Assembly (NCBI GenBank): GCA_964579135.1
Contig: CAZOFD010000019.1
Location: 1-30,438, forward strand
Origin: CAG-390 sp964579135
GTDB lineage: Bacteria > Bacillota > Clostridia > Oscillospirales > CAG-272
Reading direction: 5' to 3'
Length of the DNA: 30,438 bases
Part shown: one piece after another, positions 22,914 to 30,438 of the stretch
Numbering within the stretch: position 1 is the stretch's first letter
How the letters are laid out: each line of letters starts with the position of its first letter
Translations under genes and position numbers: made by a program
Notes under the pieces: generated by a model
What the model was told of the DNA's origin: nothing
The model's database searches: none
Seen by the model: only the letters and a program-made list of their open reading frames with translations

Positions 22914-24275
22914 TCAGTCGTTCTTCGGCTTTCTGCCGAGGATGGCGTTGGTTATGATGCCGAGGATGAGCGCGGTGGCGATCGACGTAATCGAGATCTT
23001 GCCGAAAGTGAGCGACAAACCGCCGATGCCGGCGATAAGGATCACGGAAACCGTGAAGAGGTTGCGATTTTCTTCAAGATCGACCTCTTTGATCATTTTC
23101 AGACCCGAAACGGATATAAATCCGTAAAGCGCCATACAAACTCCGCCCATAACGCAAGCGGGGATCGAATTAACGAACGCGACGAAAGGCGTGAGGAAAG
23201 ATATTACGATCGCACCGATTGCGGCTGCGATTATCGTCGCGACGGACGCGTTGCCCGTTATCGCTACGCAGGCGACGGATTCGCCGTAGGTTGTGTTCGG
23301 GCAACCGCCGAAGATGGCTCCGACCATAGAGCCGACGCCGTCGCCGAGGAGCGTGCGGCAAAGACCGGGATCTTCAAGAAGGTCTTTTTCTATTATGGAA
23401 GAGATGTTTTTGTGGTCGGCGATGTGCTCGGCGAATACGACGAAGGCGACGGGAACGTATGCCGCCGCAATGGTACCGACGTATGCTCCGCCGATATGCT
23501 CAAAGCCGCCGAGCGCTTTGATAAACGTGAACTCGGGAACAGCAAAAAACGTTTTGATGCCTATGCCGCCTGCAACGAGGTCGGTAAAGTGCGAAAAGTC
23601 GATGATCTTAAGCGCGTCCACGTCGGCACAGTTTCCGATAACGGTAAAGATCGCCGAAAGTGCGTAGCCGGAGAGTATGCCTATGATAAAGGGAATGAGC
23701 TTTACCGTGTTCTTACCGTAGGTGGAGCAGAGCATAGTTATGATAAGCGTTACCACGCCGATGAAAACGCACAAAAGCGTGCTTGCAACGGAATGCCCGA
23801 GCACGGTAACTCCGCCTTTTTGCAGGTCGGATACCGCGTTGCCCGCAAGAGAAAGACCGATTATGGATACGGTGGGACCGATGACGACGGCGGGCATAAG
23901 TTTGTTAAGCCAATTTACGCCGACGAACTTTACCACAATCGCGATGACCACGTAAACGAGACCTGCGAATATCGCGCCGATGATCAGACCGAGATATCCG
24001 AGCTCGACCGTAGCCGCGCCGGCAAAAGCCGCAGCCATCGAGCCGAGGAACGCGAACGAAGAGCCGAGAAAAACAGGGCTCTTTTTTCTTGTGAAGAGAA
24101 CGTAAACGAGTGTGCCCGCGCCTGCGCCGAACAGAGCGGCTGCGGGGCTCATACCGTTGCCCGTGATAACCGGTACCACCAAGGTAGCCGCCATTATCGC
24201 AAGGAGCTGTTGGATGGCGAATACGACCAATTTGCCGAATTTCGGCTTGTCGCTTATGCCGTAACGAAGTTGCAT
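22914..24275 (-). CDS. uraA: uracil:proton symporter (NCS2/NAT family)
   Basis: A 453-residue permease with about 14 hydrophobic segments. Family features are QQLLAIMAATLVVPVITG at the N-terminus, SPVFLGSSFAFLGS, the substrate-site motif FAEHIADHKN, and the NAT signature GGCPNTTYGES. These fit uracil permeases (UraA/PyrP) more than xanthine permeases. The ATG at 24273-24275 has GGAGG 8 bases upstream; the frame is open to 24386 but that region contains the promoter. No pyrimidine attenuation leader (PyrR) is evident: the leader is only about 40 bases. Monocistronic. Confidence 0.93.
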   Translation of the reverse strand: MQLRYGISDKPKFGKLVVFAIQQLLAIMAATLVVPVITGNGMSPAAALFGAGAGTLVYVLFTRKKSPVFLGSSFAFLGSMAAAFAGAATVELGYLGLIIGAIFAGLVYVVIAIVVKFVGVNWLNKLMPAVVIGPTVSIIGLSLAGNAVSDLQKGGVTVLGHSVASTLLCVFIGVVTLIITMLCSTYGKNTVKLIPFIIGILSGYALSAIFTVIGNCADVDALKIIDFSHFTDLVAGGIGIKTFFAVPEFTFIKALGGFEHIGGAYVGTIAAAYVPVAFVVFAEHIADHKNISSIIEKDLLEDPGLCRTLLGDGVGSMVGAIFGGCPNTTYGESVACVAITGNASVATIIAAAIGAIVISFLTPFVAFVNSIPACVMGGVCMALYGFISVSGLKMIKEVDLEENRNLFTVSVILIAGIGGLSLTFGKISITSIATALILGIITNAILGRKPKND

Positions 24276-24315
24276 TGCTGATTCCTCCGAATGAATATTT
24301 TGTATTGCTGTGAAT

Positions 24316-24344
24316 ATGATAACATAAAAGAGGGAAAAAGTAAA
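24316..24344 (-). promoter_or_regulatory. promoter of uracil permease
   Basis: Minus strand TTTACT (24339-24344), 17-base spacer, TATCAT (24316-24321). Confidence 0.55.
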
Positions 24345-24463
24345 GCAATTTGTAAAAAAAGGTCGAACGAGGCGGATCTTTCGCACTCGGACGAAAAACT
24401 CGCGCGAAAAACGTGACGGCGGGGGCTAAAATCGACGAACGGTTTTTAATTTGCCTTTTTTTA

Positions 24464-24492
24464 TTGCTTTTTGTCGAGAAATATGCTATCAT
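24464..24492 (+). promoter_or_regulatory. promoter of asd
   Basis: TTGCTT (24464-24469), 17-base spacer ending TGC, TATCAT (24487-24492), an extended -10. Leader of about 40 bases, too short for a lysine riboswitch. Confidence 0.65.
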
Positions 24493-24539
24493 ACTGATAT
24501 TGTTCAAACTGATATCGTTTATCGGAAAGGAATTTATCT

Positions 24540-25616
24540 ATGAATAAGAAGAAATGTTGCGTTGTCGGCGCGACGGGAATGGTCGGACAAAGGTTTTTGA
24601 CGTTGCTTGCCGAGCACCCGTATTTTGAGGTTACGGCGCTGGCGGCGTCCGCTCGCTCTGCCGGGAAAACCTATGCGGAGGCTGTCGGCGACCGCTGGAA
24701 AATGGACGTTCCTATGCCCGCGAAATTCGCCGATATGACGGTACTCAGTGCAGACGAACCGAAAAAGATCGCCGAGCTTTGCGATTTCGTATTTTGCGCC
24801 GTTGATATGCCCAAAGAGGCTGTAAAAGCGCTCGAATACAGCTATGCTGCGTGCGAGCTGCCCGTCGTTTCGAACAACTCCGCGCATCGTTGGACGCCCG
24901 ACGTGCCGATGGTCATCCCCGAGATAAACCCCGAGCATTTCGAGGTAATAAAGCATCAGCGCGCAAGGCTCGGGACGAAAAAAGGTTTTGTCGCCGTAAA
25001 ACCGAATTGCTCCATCCAATCCTACGTGCCGATGCTCAGCCCCTTGCGCACGTTCGGTATCTCGAGAGTTGTCGCGACGACGTATCAGGCGATCTCCGGG
25101 GCGGGCAAAACTTTTCGCGACTGGCCCGAGATGACGGATAACGTTATCCCGTACATCGGCGGCGAAGAGGAAAAGAGCGAGCAGGAGCCGCTCAGAATAT
25201 GGGGCGACGTCGTGGGCGGCGAGATAGTCAAAGCGCAGGCTCCCGTTATTACGACCCAGTGCATTCGCGTCCCCGTGACCAACGGTCACACCGCCGCAGT
25301 GTTCGTGCAGTTCGACAAAAAAACGTCGAAAGAAGAGATACTCGCGAGATGGGAAGCTTATAAGGGGCTGCCGCAAGAGCTCGAGCTCCCCTCCGCTCCG
25401 AAGCGGTTTATCACGTATTTCGAGGATAACGATCGCCCGCAATGCGCGACTGACCGCGAGTTGTACGGCGGTATGGGCGTTTCCGCGGGCAGACTGCGCG
25501 AGGATACCCTCTTCGATTACAAGTTCGTCGGACTTTCGCACAATACGTTGCGAGGCGCTGCCGGCGGCGCGGTACTTAACGCCGAATTGCTTTACCGCCT
25601 CGGATATTTCGACTGA
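24540..25616 (+). CDS. asd: aspartate-semialdehyde dehydrogenase
   Basis: A 358-residue NADP-dependent enzyme making aspartate semialdehyde for lysine/diaminopimelate, threonine and methionine. N-terminal VVGATGMVGQRF binds NADP; FVAVKPNCSIQ holds the catalytic Cys157; TTYQAISGAGK and CIRVPVTNGHTAAVFV are substrate-side strands. Length and the KPNCS form place it in the archaeal/fungal-type branch of ASADH rather than the E. coli type, as is frequent in Clostridia. GGAAAGG precedes the ATG. No dapA or lysC neighbours here; the EFR1-type gene follows 9 bases after. Confidence 0.95.
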   Translation: MNKKKCCVVGATGMVGQRFLTLLAEHPYFEVTALAASARSAGKTYAEAVGDRWKMDVPMPAKFADMTVLSADEPKKIAELCDFVFCAVDMPKEAVKALEYSYAACELPVVSNNSAHRWTPDVPMVIPEINPEHFEVIKHQRARLGTKKGFVAVKPNCSIQSYVPMLSPLRTFGISRVVATTYQAISGAGKTFRDWPEMTDNVIPYIGGEEEKSEQEPLRIWGDVVGGEIVKAQAPVITTQCIRVPVTNGHTAAVFVQFDKKTSKEEILARWEAYKGLPQELELPSAPKRFITYFEDNDRPQCATDRELYGGMGVSAGRLREDTLFDYKFVGLSHNTLRGAAGGAVLNAELLYRLGYFD

Positions 25617-25625
25617 AGATAACTT

Positions 25626-26405
25626 ATGGTGAATAAAAAGATACTTGTTCTGACCTTTTCGCCGAACGGCAGGTGCGCAGAGCTTGCCGAGGCGGCGGCA
25701 TACACGCTTTACCGTGCCGATTTTGCGGTTATGCTCGGCGACGTAACGTTGCCGAGCGACCGTGCGGAGTTGCGCGATACCGAGATAAGCGCGGATACGG
25801 TGATAGCCTTTTTCCCCGTACACGTGGGGCGATTGCCCGAGCTCATTTGCGATTTTTTGGCGTCTTCGCGAATATACGCAAAAAACGCCGCGCTCGTTTT
25901 GGGCTACGGCTCTTGCGGTATAGGCGACGCGGCTGCGGATGCGAAGCGTGCGTTTGCCGAGGCGGGGATAGAGCTGACGCGCGTACTTGCCTACCCGTTG
26001 CCGCATTCTCACGCGCCGCTCGTTAAGAGCGAGCAGCTTTTGCCTCCCGGATTTTCGGACGTGGAGAGGTTCGTCTTTTCGGCGGCGCGCGGCGACGCCG
26101 CACCCGGGATCTACGTAAAACGCACCGTCGCGTCGCGGATCCCTCGCGCTCTCGCTTTGCGTTTTACGGCGTCCGTTCCGAAAACGGATATCGAAAAATG
26201 CGTTTTTTGCGGCAAATGCGCCGCCGTCTGCCCGACGGGAGCCGCAAGTCCCGACAGGACGACGGTCAACGGCGCGGATTGCCTCAGGTGCGCGTCTTGC
26301 GTTTACGCTTGCCCCGAGGGGGCGAAAACGCTGCGCTTGCATCCGTTTGCCAAGAGCAAAATGAAAAAAGCCTTTGCGCGACGCGGGCGGGCAGAAGAGC
26401 TTTGA
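25626..26405 (+). CDS. EFR1-type flavodoxin-ferredoxin fusion protein
   Basis: A 259-residue protein. The N-terminal 150 residues look like a flavodoxin fold (LVLTFSPNGRCAELAEAAAYTL, with a phosphate-loop-like SPNGRC and later VLGYGSCGIGDAA). The C-terminal part has two 4Fe-4S cluster motifs, CVFCGKCAAVCP (about 192-203) and CLRCASCVYACP (about 221-232). This matches the EFR1 family of ferrodoxins, soluble electron carriers of unknown partner. The first loop departs from canonical TGNT flavodoxin sequence. Closely follows asd and is probably cotranscribed; no functional link is obvious. Confidence 0.85.
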   Translation: MVNKKILVLTFSPNGRCAELAEAAAYTLYRADFAVMLGDVTLPSDRAELRDTEISADTVIAFFPVHVGRLPELICDFLASSRIYAKNAALVLGYGSCGIGDAAADAKRAFAEAGIELTRVLAYPLPHSHAPLVKSEQLLPPGFSDVERFVFSAARGDAAPGIYVKRTVASRIPRALALRFTASVPKTDIEKCVFCGKCAAVCPTGAASPDRTTVNGADCLRCASCVYACPEGAKTLRLHPFAKSKMKKAFARRGRAEEL

Positions 26406-26413
26406 CTGTAAGC

Positions 26414-26455
26414 GGCGAGAGGAGCGGTCTGCGCACCTCTCGCCGAAACGGTTTT
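26414..26455 (+). terminator. probable terminator after the EFR1-type gene
   Basis: GGCGAGAGG (26414-26422), 13-base loop, CCTCTCGCC (26436-26444), then GAAACGGTTTTTG. Nine perfect pairs, T-tract displaced by six bases. Confidence 0.65.
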
Positions 26456-26495
26456 TGCGTAATAATTCTTGGCGAAATATTTTGCGAAAATCATC

Positions 26496-26524
26496 TTGAC
26501 ATCCGTGCTTATATGTGATACAAT
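26496..26524 (+). promoter_or_regulatory. promoter of the CNNM leader
   Basis: TTGACA (26496-26501), 17-base spacer, TACAAT (26519-26524). Transcript would start near 26531, almost 200 bases before the CNNM start codon. Confidence 0.85.
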
Positions 26525-26557
26525 ATCAACATTATAATATTCAGTAACAGGAGGATT

Positions 26558-26623
26558 TTGTTTACCGTGGACGGTCACAGTTGCGACGCAACCGATAAGC
26601 CCGACGACAATCCCGAATATTAG
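26558..26623 (+). CDS. putative leader peptide upstream of CNNM transporter
   Basis: A short frame with AGGAGG at 26549-26554. A TTG start (26558) gives the 21-residue peptide MFTVDGHSCDATDKPDDNPEY; a GTG at 26567 in the same frame gives 18 residues. Spacing is 3 or 12 bases, so neither start is ideal. The C-terminal half is acidic and proline-containing (DKPDDNPEY). The stop TAG is two bases before a terminator stem. The 5' mRNA position and terminator suggest a regulatory leader rather than a functional small protein; the peptide is not one I recognise. Confidence 0.5.
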   Translation: MFTVDGHSCDATDKPDDNPEY

Positions 26624-26625
26624 GC

Positions 26626-26665
26626 GGCATATCTGCATTTGATGACGGTGCGGGTATGTCTTTTT
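26626..26665 (+). terminator. attenuator-like terminator in the CNNM leader
   Basis: GGCATATCTGCA (26626-26637) pairs with TGCGGGTATGTC (26649-26660), 12 pairs with three G-U, 11-base loop, followed by TTTTTGCGTTTGTTTTT. It stands between the promoter and the CNNM gene with no strong second promoter after it, so transcription of the transporter must read through it or start from a weak downstream site. Confidence 0.7.
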
Positions 26666-26727
26666 GCGTTTGTTTTTAATTTTAACTTATTTTTCGATCT
26701 TATTTCGATCTGTTCGGGAGTGTAATT
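26666..26727. other. AT-rich leader segment before the CNNM gene
   Basis: Sixty-two bases without a gene. Contains a direct repeat of TTTCGATCT and GGGAG 8 bases before the ATG. A very weak promoter (TTGCGT, 17 bases, TTATTT) is possible but unconvincing. Confidence 0.4.
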
Positions 26728-27981
26728 ATGACTGCGAAATTAATAATAATGTTGGTGTGTCTCGTTATGTCGGCGTATTTTTCGGCGACGGAGACTGCCT
26801 TTTCCACAATGAACAAAACGCGCGTAAAGGCTATTGCCGAAAAAGGCAACAAGCGCGCGGAGATGACCTTAAAGCTTGCCGATAAATACGATAAGCTGAT
26901 ATCTACCATACTTATCGGAAACAATATCGTTAATATACTGCTTGCTTCTTTGGGAACGTTGCTTTTCGTCGAACTGATGGGCGACGCGGGTGCGACCGTT
27001 TCGACCGCCGTTACCACCCTTGCGGTGTTGGCTTTCGGCGAGATAACGCCGAAGAATCTCGCGCGCAACTTCCCCGAGAAGTTCGCGATGTTCTCCGCGC
27101 CGATAATTCGTTTTATCGGCTGGATACTTTATCCCGTCAGCGTTGTGTTTTCCGGCTGGAACAAGCTGCTTTCGCTTATAATAAGGAGCGACGACGACAG
27201 TAAAATGTCGCAGGATGAGCTTTTGCTTCTTGTCGACGAGGTGCAGCAGGACGGCAGTATCGACGAGGAGGAGGGCGACCTGCTTCGCAATGCCATCGAG
27301 TTTACCGACCTTAAAGCCGAGGATATACTTACGCACAGGACAGATATCGAGGCGGTTCCGGCGAACGCGACGAAAGACGAGGTCGCTCGCGCGTTTACCG
27401 AGTCGCGTTTTTCCAGGCTTTTGGTTTACGAAGACAGCATAGACAATATCGTCGGAGTTATACATCAAAAAGATTTTTACGTCGGTAAGGGTGTGACTCC
27501 GAAACCTCTTGAGGAGATAATAACGCCACCGCTGTTTATACATCAGTCCGAGATGATAAGCGATCTTTTAAAGCATTTGCAGCGCGAAAAATCGCATATA
27601 GCCGTCGTTCTCGACGAATACGGCGGAACGCTCGGTATCGTTACGATGGAAGACATCCTCGAGGAGCTTGTGGGCGAGATATGGGACGAGCACGACGAGA
27701 TCGTGGAAGAGTTCAGACAAGTCGAGCCCGACAGATATATAGTCGATCCGAGTGCGAATTTCGAGGATTTTTGCGATTTCTTCGAACTGAGCGCGACGTC
27801 GGACAGTGTGTCGCTCGGCGGTTGGATAATGGAGCAGCTCGGCGGTATTCCCGAGCCCGGCGACGGATTCGATTTCGAAAATATCAACGTTACCGTGTCG
27901 AAGACCGAGTCACACCGTATATCCGAGGTTGTGGTCTTGCGTCGCGAAAAAGCGGACGAGGACGGGGCAAACGAGGAGTAA
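26728..27981 (+). CDS. CNNM/CorC-family (HlyC-like) ion transporter with CBS domains
   Basis: A 417-residue protein. Residues 1-170 form the DUF21/CNNM transmembrane domain (SAYFSATETAFSTMNKTRVK, LIGNNIVNILLASLGT, VLAFGEITPKNLAR), then a cytoplasmic CBS pair (about 190-315; MSQDELLLLVDEVQQDGSIDEEEGDLLRNAIEF leads into it, EYGGTLGIVTMEDILEELVGEI ends it) and a C-terminal CorC_HlyC domain (about 325-410, DRYIVDPSANFEDF...). Bacterial CorB/CNNM homologues move magnesium, often outward, and CBS domains sense Mg-ATP. Older annotation as haemolysin is misleading. The leader with short reading frame and terminator suggests ion-dependent control. Confidence 0.93.
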   Translation: MTAKLIIMLVCLVMSAYFSATETAFSTMNKTRVKAIAEKGNKRAEMTLKLADKYDKLISTILIGNNIVNILLASLGTLLFVELMGDAGATVSTAVTTLAVLAFGEITPKNLARNFPEKFAMFSAPIIRFIGWILYPVSVVFSGWNKLLSLIIRSDDDSKMSQDELLLLVDEVQQDGSIDEEEGDLLRNAIEFTDLKAEDILTHRTDIEAVPANATKDEVARAFTESRFSRLLVYEDSIDNIVGVIHQKDFYVGKGVTPKPLEEIITPPLFIHQSEMISDLLKHLQREKSHIAVVLDEYGGTLGIVTMEDILEELVGEIWDEHDEIVEEFRQVEPDRYIVDPSANFEDFCDFFELSATSDSVSLGGWIMEQLGGIPEPGDGFDFENINVTVSKTESHRISEVVVLRREKADEDGANEE

Positions 27982-28006
27982 CGGCTGCCTTGCCGAGTGG
28001 AATGAA

Positions 28007-28052
28007 AAAAGCGAAGCGCGCGGATTTTCCGCGCGCTTCGCTTTTGTCGTTT
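28007..28052 (+). terminator. bidirectional terminator, CNNM / M23 gene
   Basis: An 18-bp stem: AAAA plus GCGAAGCGCGCGGA (28007-28024), loop TTT, TCCGCGCGCTTCGC plus TTTT (28028-28045), then GTCGTTTTT. Convergent genes on each side. Confidence 0.92.
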
Positions 28053-29696
28053 TTAAAATTTGGGGAAGACGAGACCGCTGTCGAAGAGGGAGTAGGGAGA
28101 TACGGCGGTCGTTCCGACCGTAAATCCGAAGTGCAGCCTGCCGCTTTCGGTGAAGCCTGTGCTTCCGCTTTTTCCGATGGTTTGCGACGCTATGACTTTG
28201 TCGCCCGATTTAACGGATATCTCGCCGAGGTGTGCGTACCAGCTTCGCAATCCGAAGCCGTGGTCGACCACGACGTAATTGCCGAGAAGGTTGTCGCTGC
28301 CGACGGCGCATACGACGCCGTCTCCGACGGAGGGCACGCTTGTGCCGTCCTCTACCGCGAAGTCGAGCCCCGTGTGCGTGTAAGACGCTTTGGACGAAGA
28401 GTTCGCGAGGGTCACGATCTTGCCGAATCCCATTTTGAGGTTTTTGTTGCTGGTCAGTTCGTTGTTGTTTTTAAACCAAAGACGGGTGAATTTCGTTGTA
28501 GTCGAGCCGGTGGCAACGGACGTTTGCGTGCCTATCCCGGTCAGCACCGAATAATATGCGCTGAGATTTGCGGAAGTGTAGAGCTTGTTAACGATATCGG
28601 CTGAGACGTTGCTTGTTCTTGAGTCGAATTTGTATCTCGGGGCGTTTACAGTCAGTTCGAGCTCGCTCACGGTGTCGCCGTATGCGACGGTGAACTTGTA
28701 TTTGCCCGTTTTGAGATCGCATCCGAGGGGAATGAGGGCGTGCACGTAATCACCGTCGCGATAAAATGCGGGGGTGAAGTTTATAGTCGGCTCGCTCGAG
28801 AAGCGGATTTTGCCGGTGTCTTTGACGTTGAGCCCCGAAAGGACGACGACGTCTCCGTGGCTTACTTCGGCGCTGCCGAGGAGAAAGCGCGGCGGAGCGG
28901 TCACGGACAACGTGAACGAGTAGGTGGCGTTGCCGACGTAAGAGTCGTTTTGCCAAGAAGCGTCAAGCGTGAAAGAAAGGTCGGTATTGCGGTCGAGCGA
29001 CAGGGAGGGGACGCTTGCGTAATCGCCCTCGTACCATATCGTGTCACCGGATTTGACAAGAAGCTTTGAGTTTGTCGGCGCAACGTCGAATGCGATGTTG
29101 ATGCCGTCGCCGTTTGCGGCGTCGAACTGCGCGTTGTCGGTGTTTGTGCTCGAGGTGCTTTTAAAGGATCCGTTTTCGGTCTTGTACGACCAATTGATCA
29201 CCGCCGCGTCGAGAACGAGACCGTTGACTGTGAGCGACGGGAGCGTCGAACTTTTATATAGGAAGCTCGCGTATTGTGTGTTTAAAAACTGCGCCGCGTA
29301 AGACGACTGTATTCTGTAACTGTCGCCGAATTCGTCCGTGAAATAACATTCCGAAGAATTGGTCGAAAAATAATATTTTCGTTCCGCGGTCTTGCTGCCG
29401 TAGTCGAAAGTCACGAGTGTGAACGCTCCGCCGCTTATGCTCTCGGGCAAAGATTGCACTTTGTTTTCGCTTTTGTTCATATTCAGAAAAGTCGAGATAA
29501 TGCTCGAGTCTTCGTCCGCTGCAACGGTCCAGCTTTGTCCGCTCGGCACTTTGATCGTGATCTTCGTCGGCACGTCCGAGTTGCGAGCGCTCCCTCCGGA
29601 GCGATAATTCGCAATGGCTACGTACGTCGGTGTGAACAGAAGCACCAATGCCGCCAACAAAGCTACGAATTTTTTGAAATTTGTGCTTGTCTTCAT
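28053..29696 (-). CDS. exported M23/LytM-domain protein with altered HxH motif
   Basis: A 547-residue protein. N-terminal signal peptide or anchor (KKFVALLAALVLLFTPTYVAI, about 8-28), then about 390 residues of beta-rich, Ser/Thr-rich sequence, probably Ig-like repeats (one ends VTAPPRFLLGSAEV, another VNAPRYKF), and a C-terminal LytM domain (about 435-545). Zinc ligands His441 and Asp445 (HTGLD) and His522 are present, as is His489 of WYAHL, but the first His of the usual HxH motif is Arg520 (GRLHFGF). In LytM that His helps catalysis, so this enzyme may be weak, altered or a scaffold, as with SpoIIQ-like degenerate members. Monocistronic with its own promoter. Confidence 0.85.
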   Translation of the reverse strand: MKTSTNFKKFVALLAALVLLFTPTYVAIANYRSGGSARNSDVPTKITIKVPSGQSWTVAADEDSSIISTFLNMNKSENKVQSLPESISGGAFTLVTFDYGSKTAERKYYFSTNSSECYFTDEFGDSYRIQSSYAAQFLNTQYASFLYKSSTLPSLTVNGLVLDAAVINWSYKTENGSFKSTSSTNTDNAQFDAANGDGINIAFDVAPTNSKLLVKSGDTIWYEGDYASVPSLSLDRNTDLSFTLDASWQNDSYVGNATYSFTLSVTAPPRFLLGSAEVSHGDVVVLSGLNVKDTGKIRFSSEPTINFTPAFYRDGDYVHALIPLGCDLKTGKYKFTVAYGDTVSELELTVNAPRYKFDSRTSNVSADIVNKLYTSANLSAYYSVLTGIGTQTSVATGSTTTKFTRLWFKNNNELTSNKNLKMGFGKIVTLANSSSKASYTHTGLDFAVEDGTSVPSVGDGVVCAVGSDNLLGNYVVVDHGFGLRSWYAHLGEISVKSGDKVIASQTIGKSGSTGFTESGRLHFGFTVGTTAVSPYSLFDSGLVFPKF

Positions 29697-29745
29697 TATA
29701 TTATATATGTCATCCTTTCGCCATACGGCTGTTTTTCATTATTTA

Positions 29746-29774
29746 ATTATACACCATCATTATCGCAAGGTCAA
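29746..29774 (-). promoter_or_regulatory. promoter of M23 gene
   Basis: Minus strand TTGACC (29769-29774), 17-base spacer ending GTG, TATAAT (29746-29751); leader about 45 bases with AAAGGATG. Confidence 0.8.
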
Positions 29775-30087
29775 GAAAAATAACGAAATATGTTCGGGCA
29801 GATCGCACGGCGTCGTATTCGGAGCTTTTTCGCCGCGCGGACGTATGCGGAAAAGATAGGGAGCATAAAGGAGTGGAAGAAAGGCGGCTCGTAAGTTGAA
29901 CGCTGCCGGTCGAGTGAGTAATCGTCGGGTGCGCAGGTGCTTCTGCCGCTTCCGCCGCTTCCGCCTCTTCTGCCGCATTCGCCTCTTTCGCCGCTTTCGG
30001 TCGTTTGCGCGGTGTGTTTTTGGCGACCATAGTCAAAAATGCCCACAGAGAGGGGTTGGCGCAGGCGGCGAGATTGGTGAAAAGAGC
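29775..30087. other. non-coding stretch between M23 gene and rRNA promoter
   Basis: About 310 bases in which no gene is well supported. It holds the 9-bp tandem repeat listed separately and otherwise featureless, mixed GC sequence. A minus-strand frame (29743-30030, 95 codons) crosses the repeat but has no ribosome site and would read through the M23 promoter. Confidence 0.5.
29941..29994. repeat. 9-bp tandem repeat, six imperfect copies
   Basis: Units TTCTGCCGC, TTCCGCCGC, TTCCGCCTC, TTCTGCCGC, ATTCGCCTC, TTTCGCCGC lie head to tail with period 9; a seventh partial copy (TTTCGG) follows. Strand purine/pyrimidine bias is strong. On the minus strand one frame would read Ala-Glu-Ala repeats. 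Confidence 0.8.
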
Positions 30088-30154
30088 CAAAAGCGAAAAA
30101 AGTTTGAAAAAAACGAAAAAAAGTGTTGACAAAGCGGTTCGGGGGTGATATAAT
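30088..30154 (+). promoter_or_regulatory. rRNA operon promoter with UP element
   Basis: Perfect TTGACA (30126-30131), 17-base spacer, TATAAT (30149-30154), preceded by phased A-tracts (about 30088-30122) typical of an UP element that binds the RNA polymerase alpha subunits. The spacer end has TGA next to the -10. Confidence 0.93.
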
Positions 30155-30378
30155 AACAAAGCTGTCGCGTGAGGCGGCACGGAGATCATTGAAAATTGAA
30201 CAACAGACAATAAGTACAAGCACAAAAACGTGCGAGGAAAAGTCAAAGAATTTGAGAAACACGAACTCAAAAGTAAATTAAGAAACACGCCGGCGGAGCG
30301 AAAGCTCGGTCGAGTGAGAAACAAGAGCAAAAGCTCTGAAGAAAGATCTTAAGCTTCCACGGAAGCATATGATACAAT
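30155..30378 (+). other. rRNA leader (boxA-like site and small hairpins)
   Basis: About 220 transcribed bases before 16S. ATCATTGAAAATTGAAC (30185-30201) resembles the boxA-type antitermination sequence of Gram-positive rRNA leaders. Three small hairpins follow: GAGC-GAAA-GCTC (30296-30307), AGAGC-AAAA-GCTCT (30324-30337) and GCTTC-CACG-GAAGC (30353-30366). The pre-16S processing stem partner lies outside the window. Confidence 0.6.

Positions 30379-30438
<60 letters not shown>

Noticed and set aside
26531..26727. Known magnesium or manganese riboswitch (M-box, yybP-ykoY) in the CNNM leader
   Set aside because: I could not find the conserved core sequences of these classes; the short reading frame plus terminator explains the leader better.
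29743..30030. 95-codon minus-strand frame with Ala/Glu repeats and a Lys/Arg-rich start
   Set aside because: It looks like a histone-H1-like tail at first, but the repeats are an effect of the 9-bp tandem repeat, there is no ribosome site before the ATG, and it crosses the M23 promoter.

Overview
This window looks like chromosome from an anaerobic bacterium of the Bacillota, most likely class Clostridia. Base composition is moderately GC-rich. Supporting signs are a CotJ-type manganese catalase operon, a Gram-positive division cluster (yggS-sepF-yggT-[DivIVA position]-ileS-lspA-rluD), an oxygen-sensitive class III ribonucleotide reductase with its radical-SAM activase, rubrerythrin and rubredoxin, strong AGGAGG-type ribosome binding sites, and near-consensus TTGACA/TATAAT promoters. 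The first 60 bases or so of a 16S rRNA gene close the window. Nothing looks like a phage, plasmid, insertion sequence or CRISPR array; this is core chromosome, and the unusual features are mostly regulatory.

Layout. 1-1178 (minus): cotJA-cotJB-cotJC, with cotJC running off the left edge. 1298-10996 (plus): a long run from miaA through an HlyD-like membrane protein, yggS, sepF, yggT, a coiled-coil acidic protein in the usual divIVA slot, ileS, lspA and rluD, closed by a strong terminator. 11000-14016 (plus): a tldD/pmbA peptidase pair. 14259-14575: a rubredoxin monocistron. 14592-18820 (minus): nrdG, nrdD with a fused C-terminal redoxin, and a TrxB-like flavoprotein. 18954-20180 (minus): a penicillin-binding D,D-carboxypeptidase preceded by a tiny upstream reading frame. 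20338-22858 (plus): a DUF1385/YqhQ membrane protein, a GNAT acetyltransferase and rubrerythrin. 22914-24275 (minus): uracil permease. 24464-26444 (plus): aspartate-semialdehyde dehydrogenase and a flavodoxin-ferredoxin fusion. 26496-28045 (plus): a leader with a short reading frame and a terminator, then a CNNM/CorC transporter. 28053-29774 (minus): an exported M23 peptidase-like protein. 30088-30438 (plus): rRNA promoter with UP element, leader and 16S start.

How the parts fit. Three themes recur. First, anaerobic DNA precursor supply: nrdD has three NrdR-type boxes at about 31-bp spacing, one lying inside the -35/-10 spacer, while nrdG has a separate promoter without such a box; the redoxin domain on NrdD and the neighbouring TrxB-like protein suggest a thiol electron chain. 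Second, oxygen defence: CotJC, rubrerythrin, rubredoxin and the TrxB-like protein. Third, envelope and division: SepF, YggT, LspA, D,D-carboxypeptidase and the M23 protein.

The strongest candidates for undescribed biology are the CNNM leader (promoter, short acidic/proline-rich reading frame, terminator starting just after its stop codon), a 9-bp perfect anti-Shine-Dalgarno hairpin in front of rubrerythrin, and a TGA/ATG-coupled mini-ORF before the carboxypeptidase. All calls are from reading the sequence; no database search was run.
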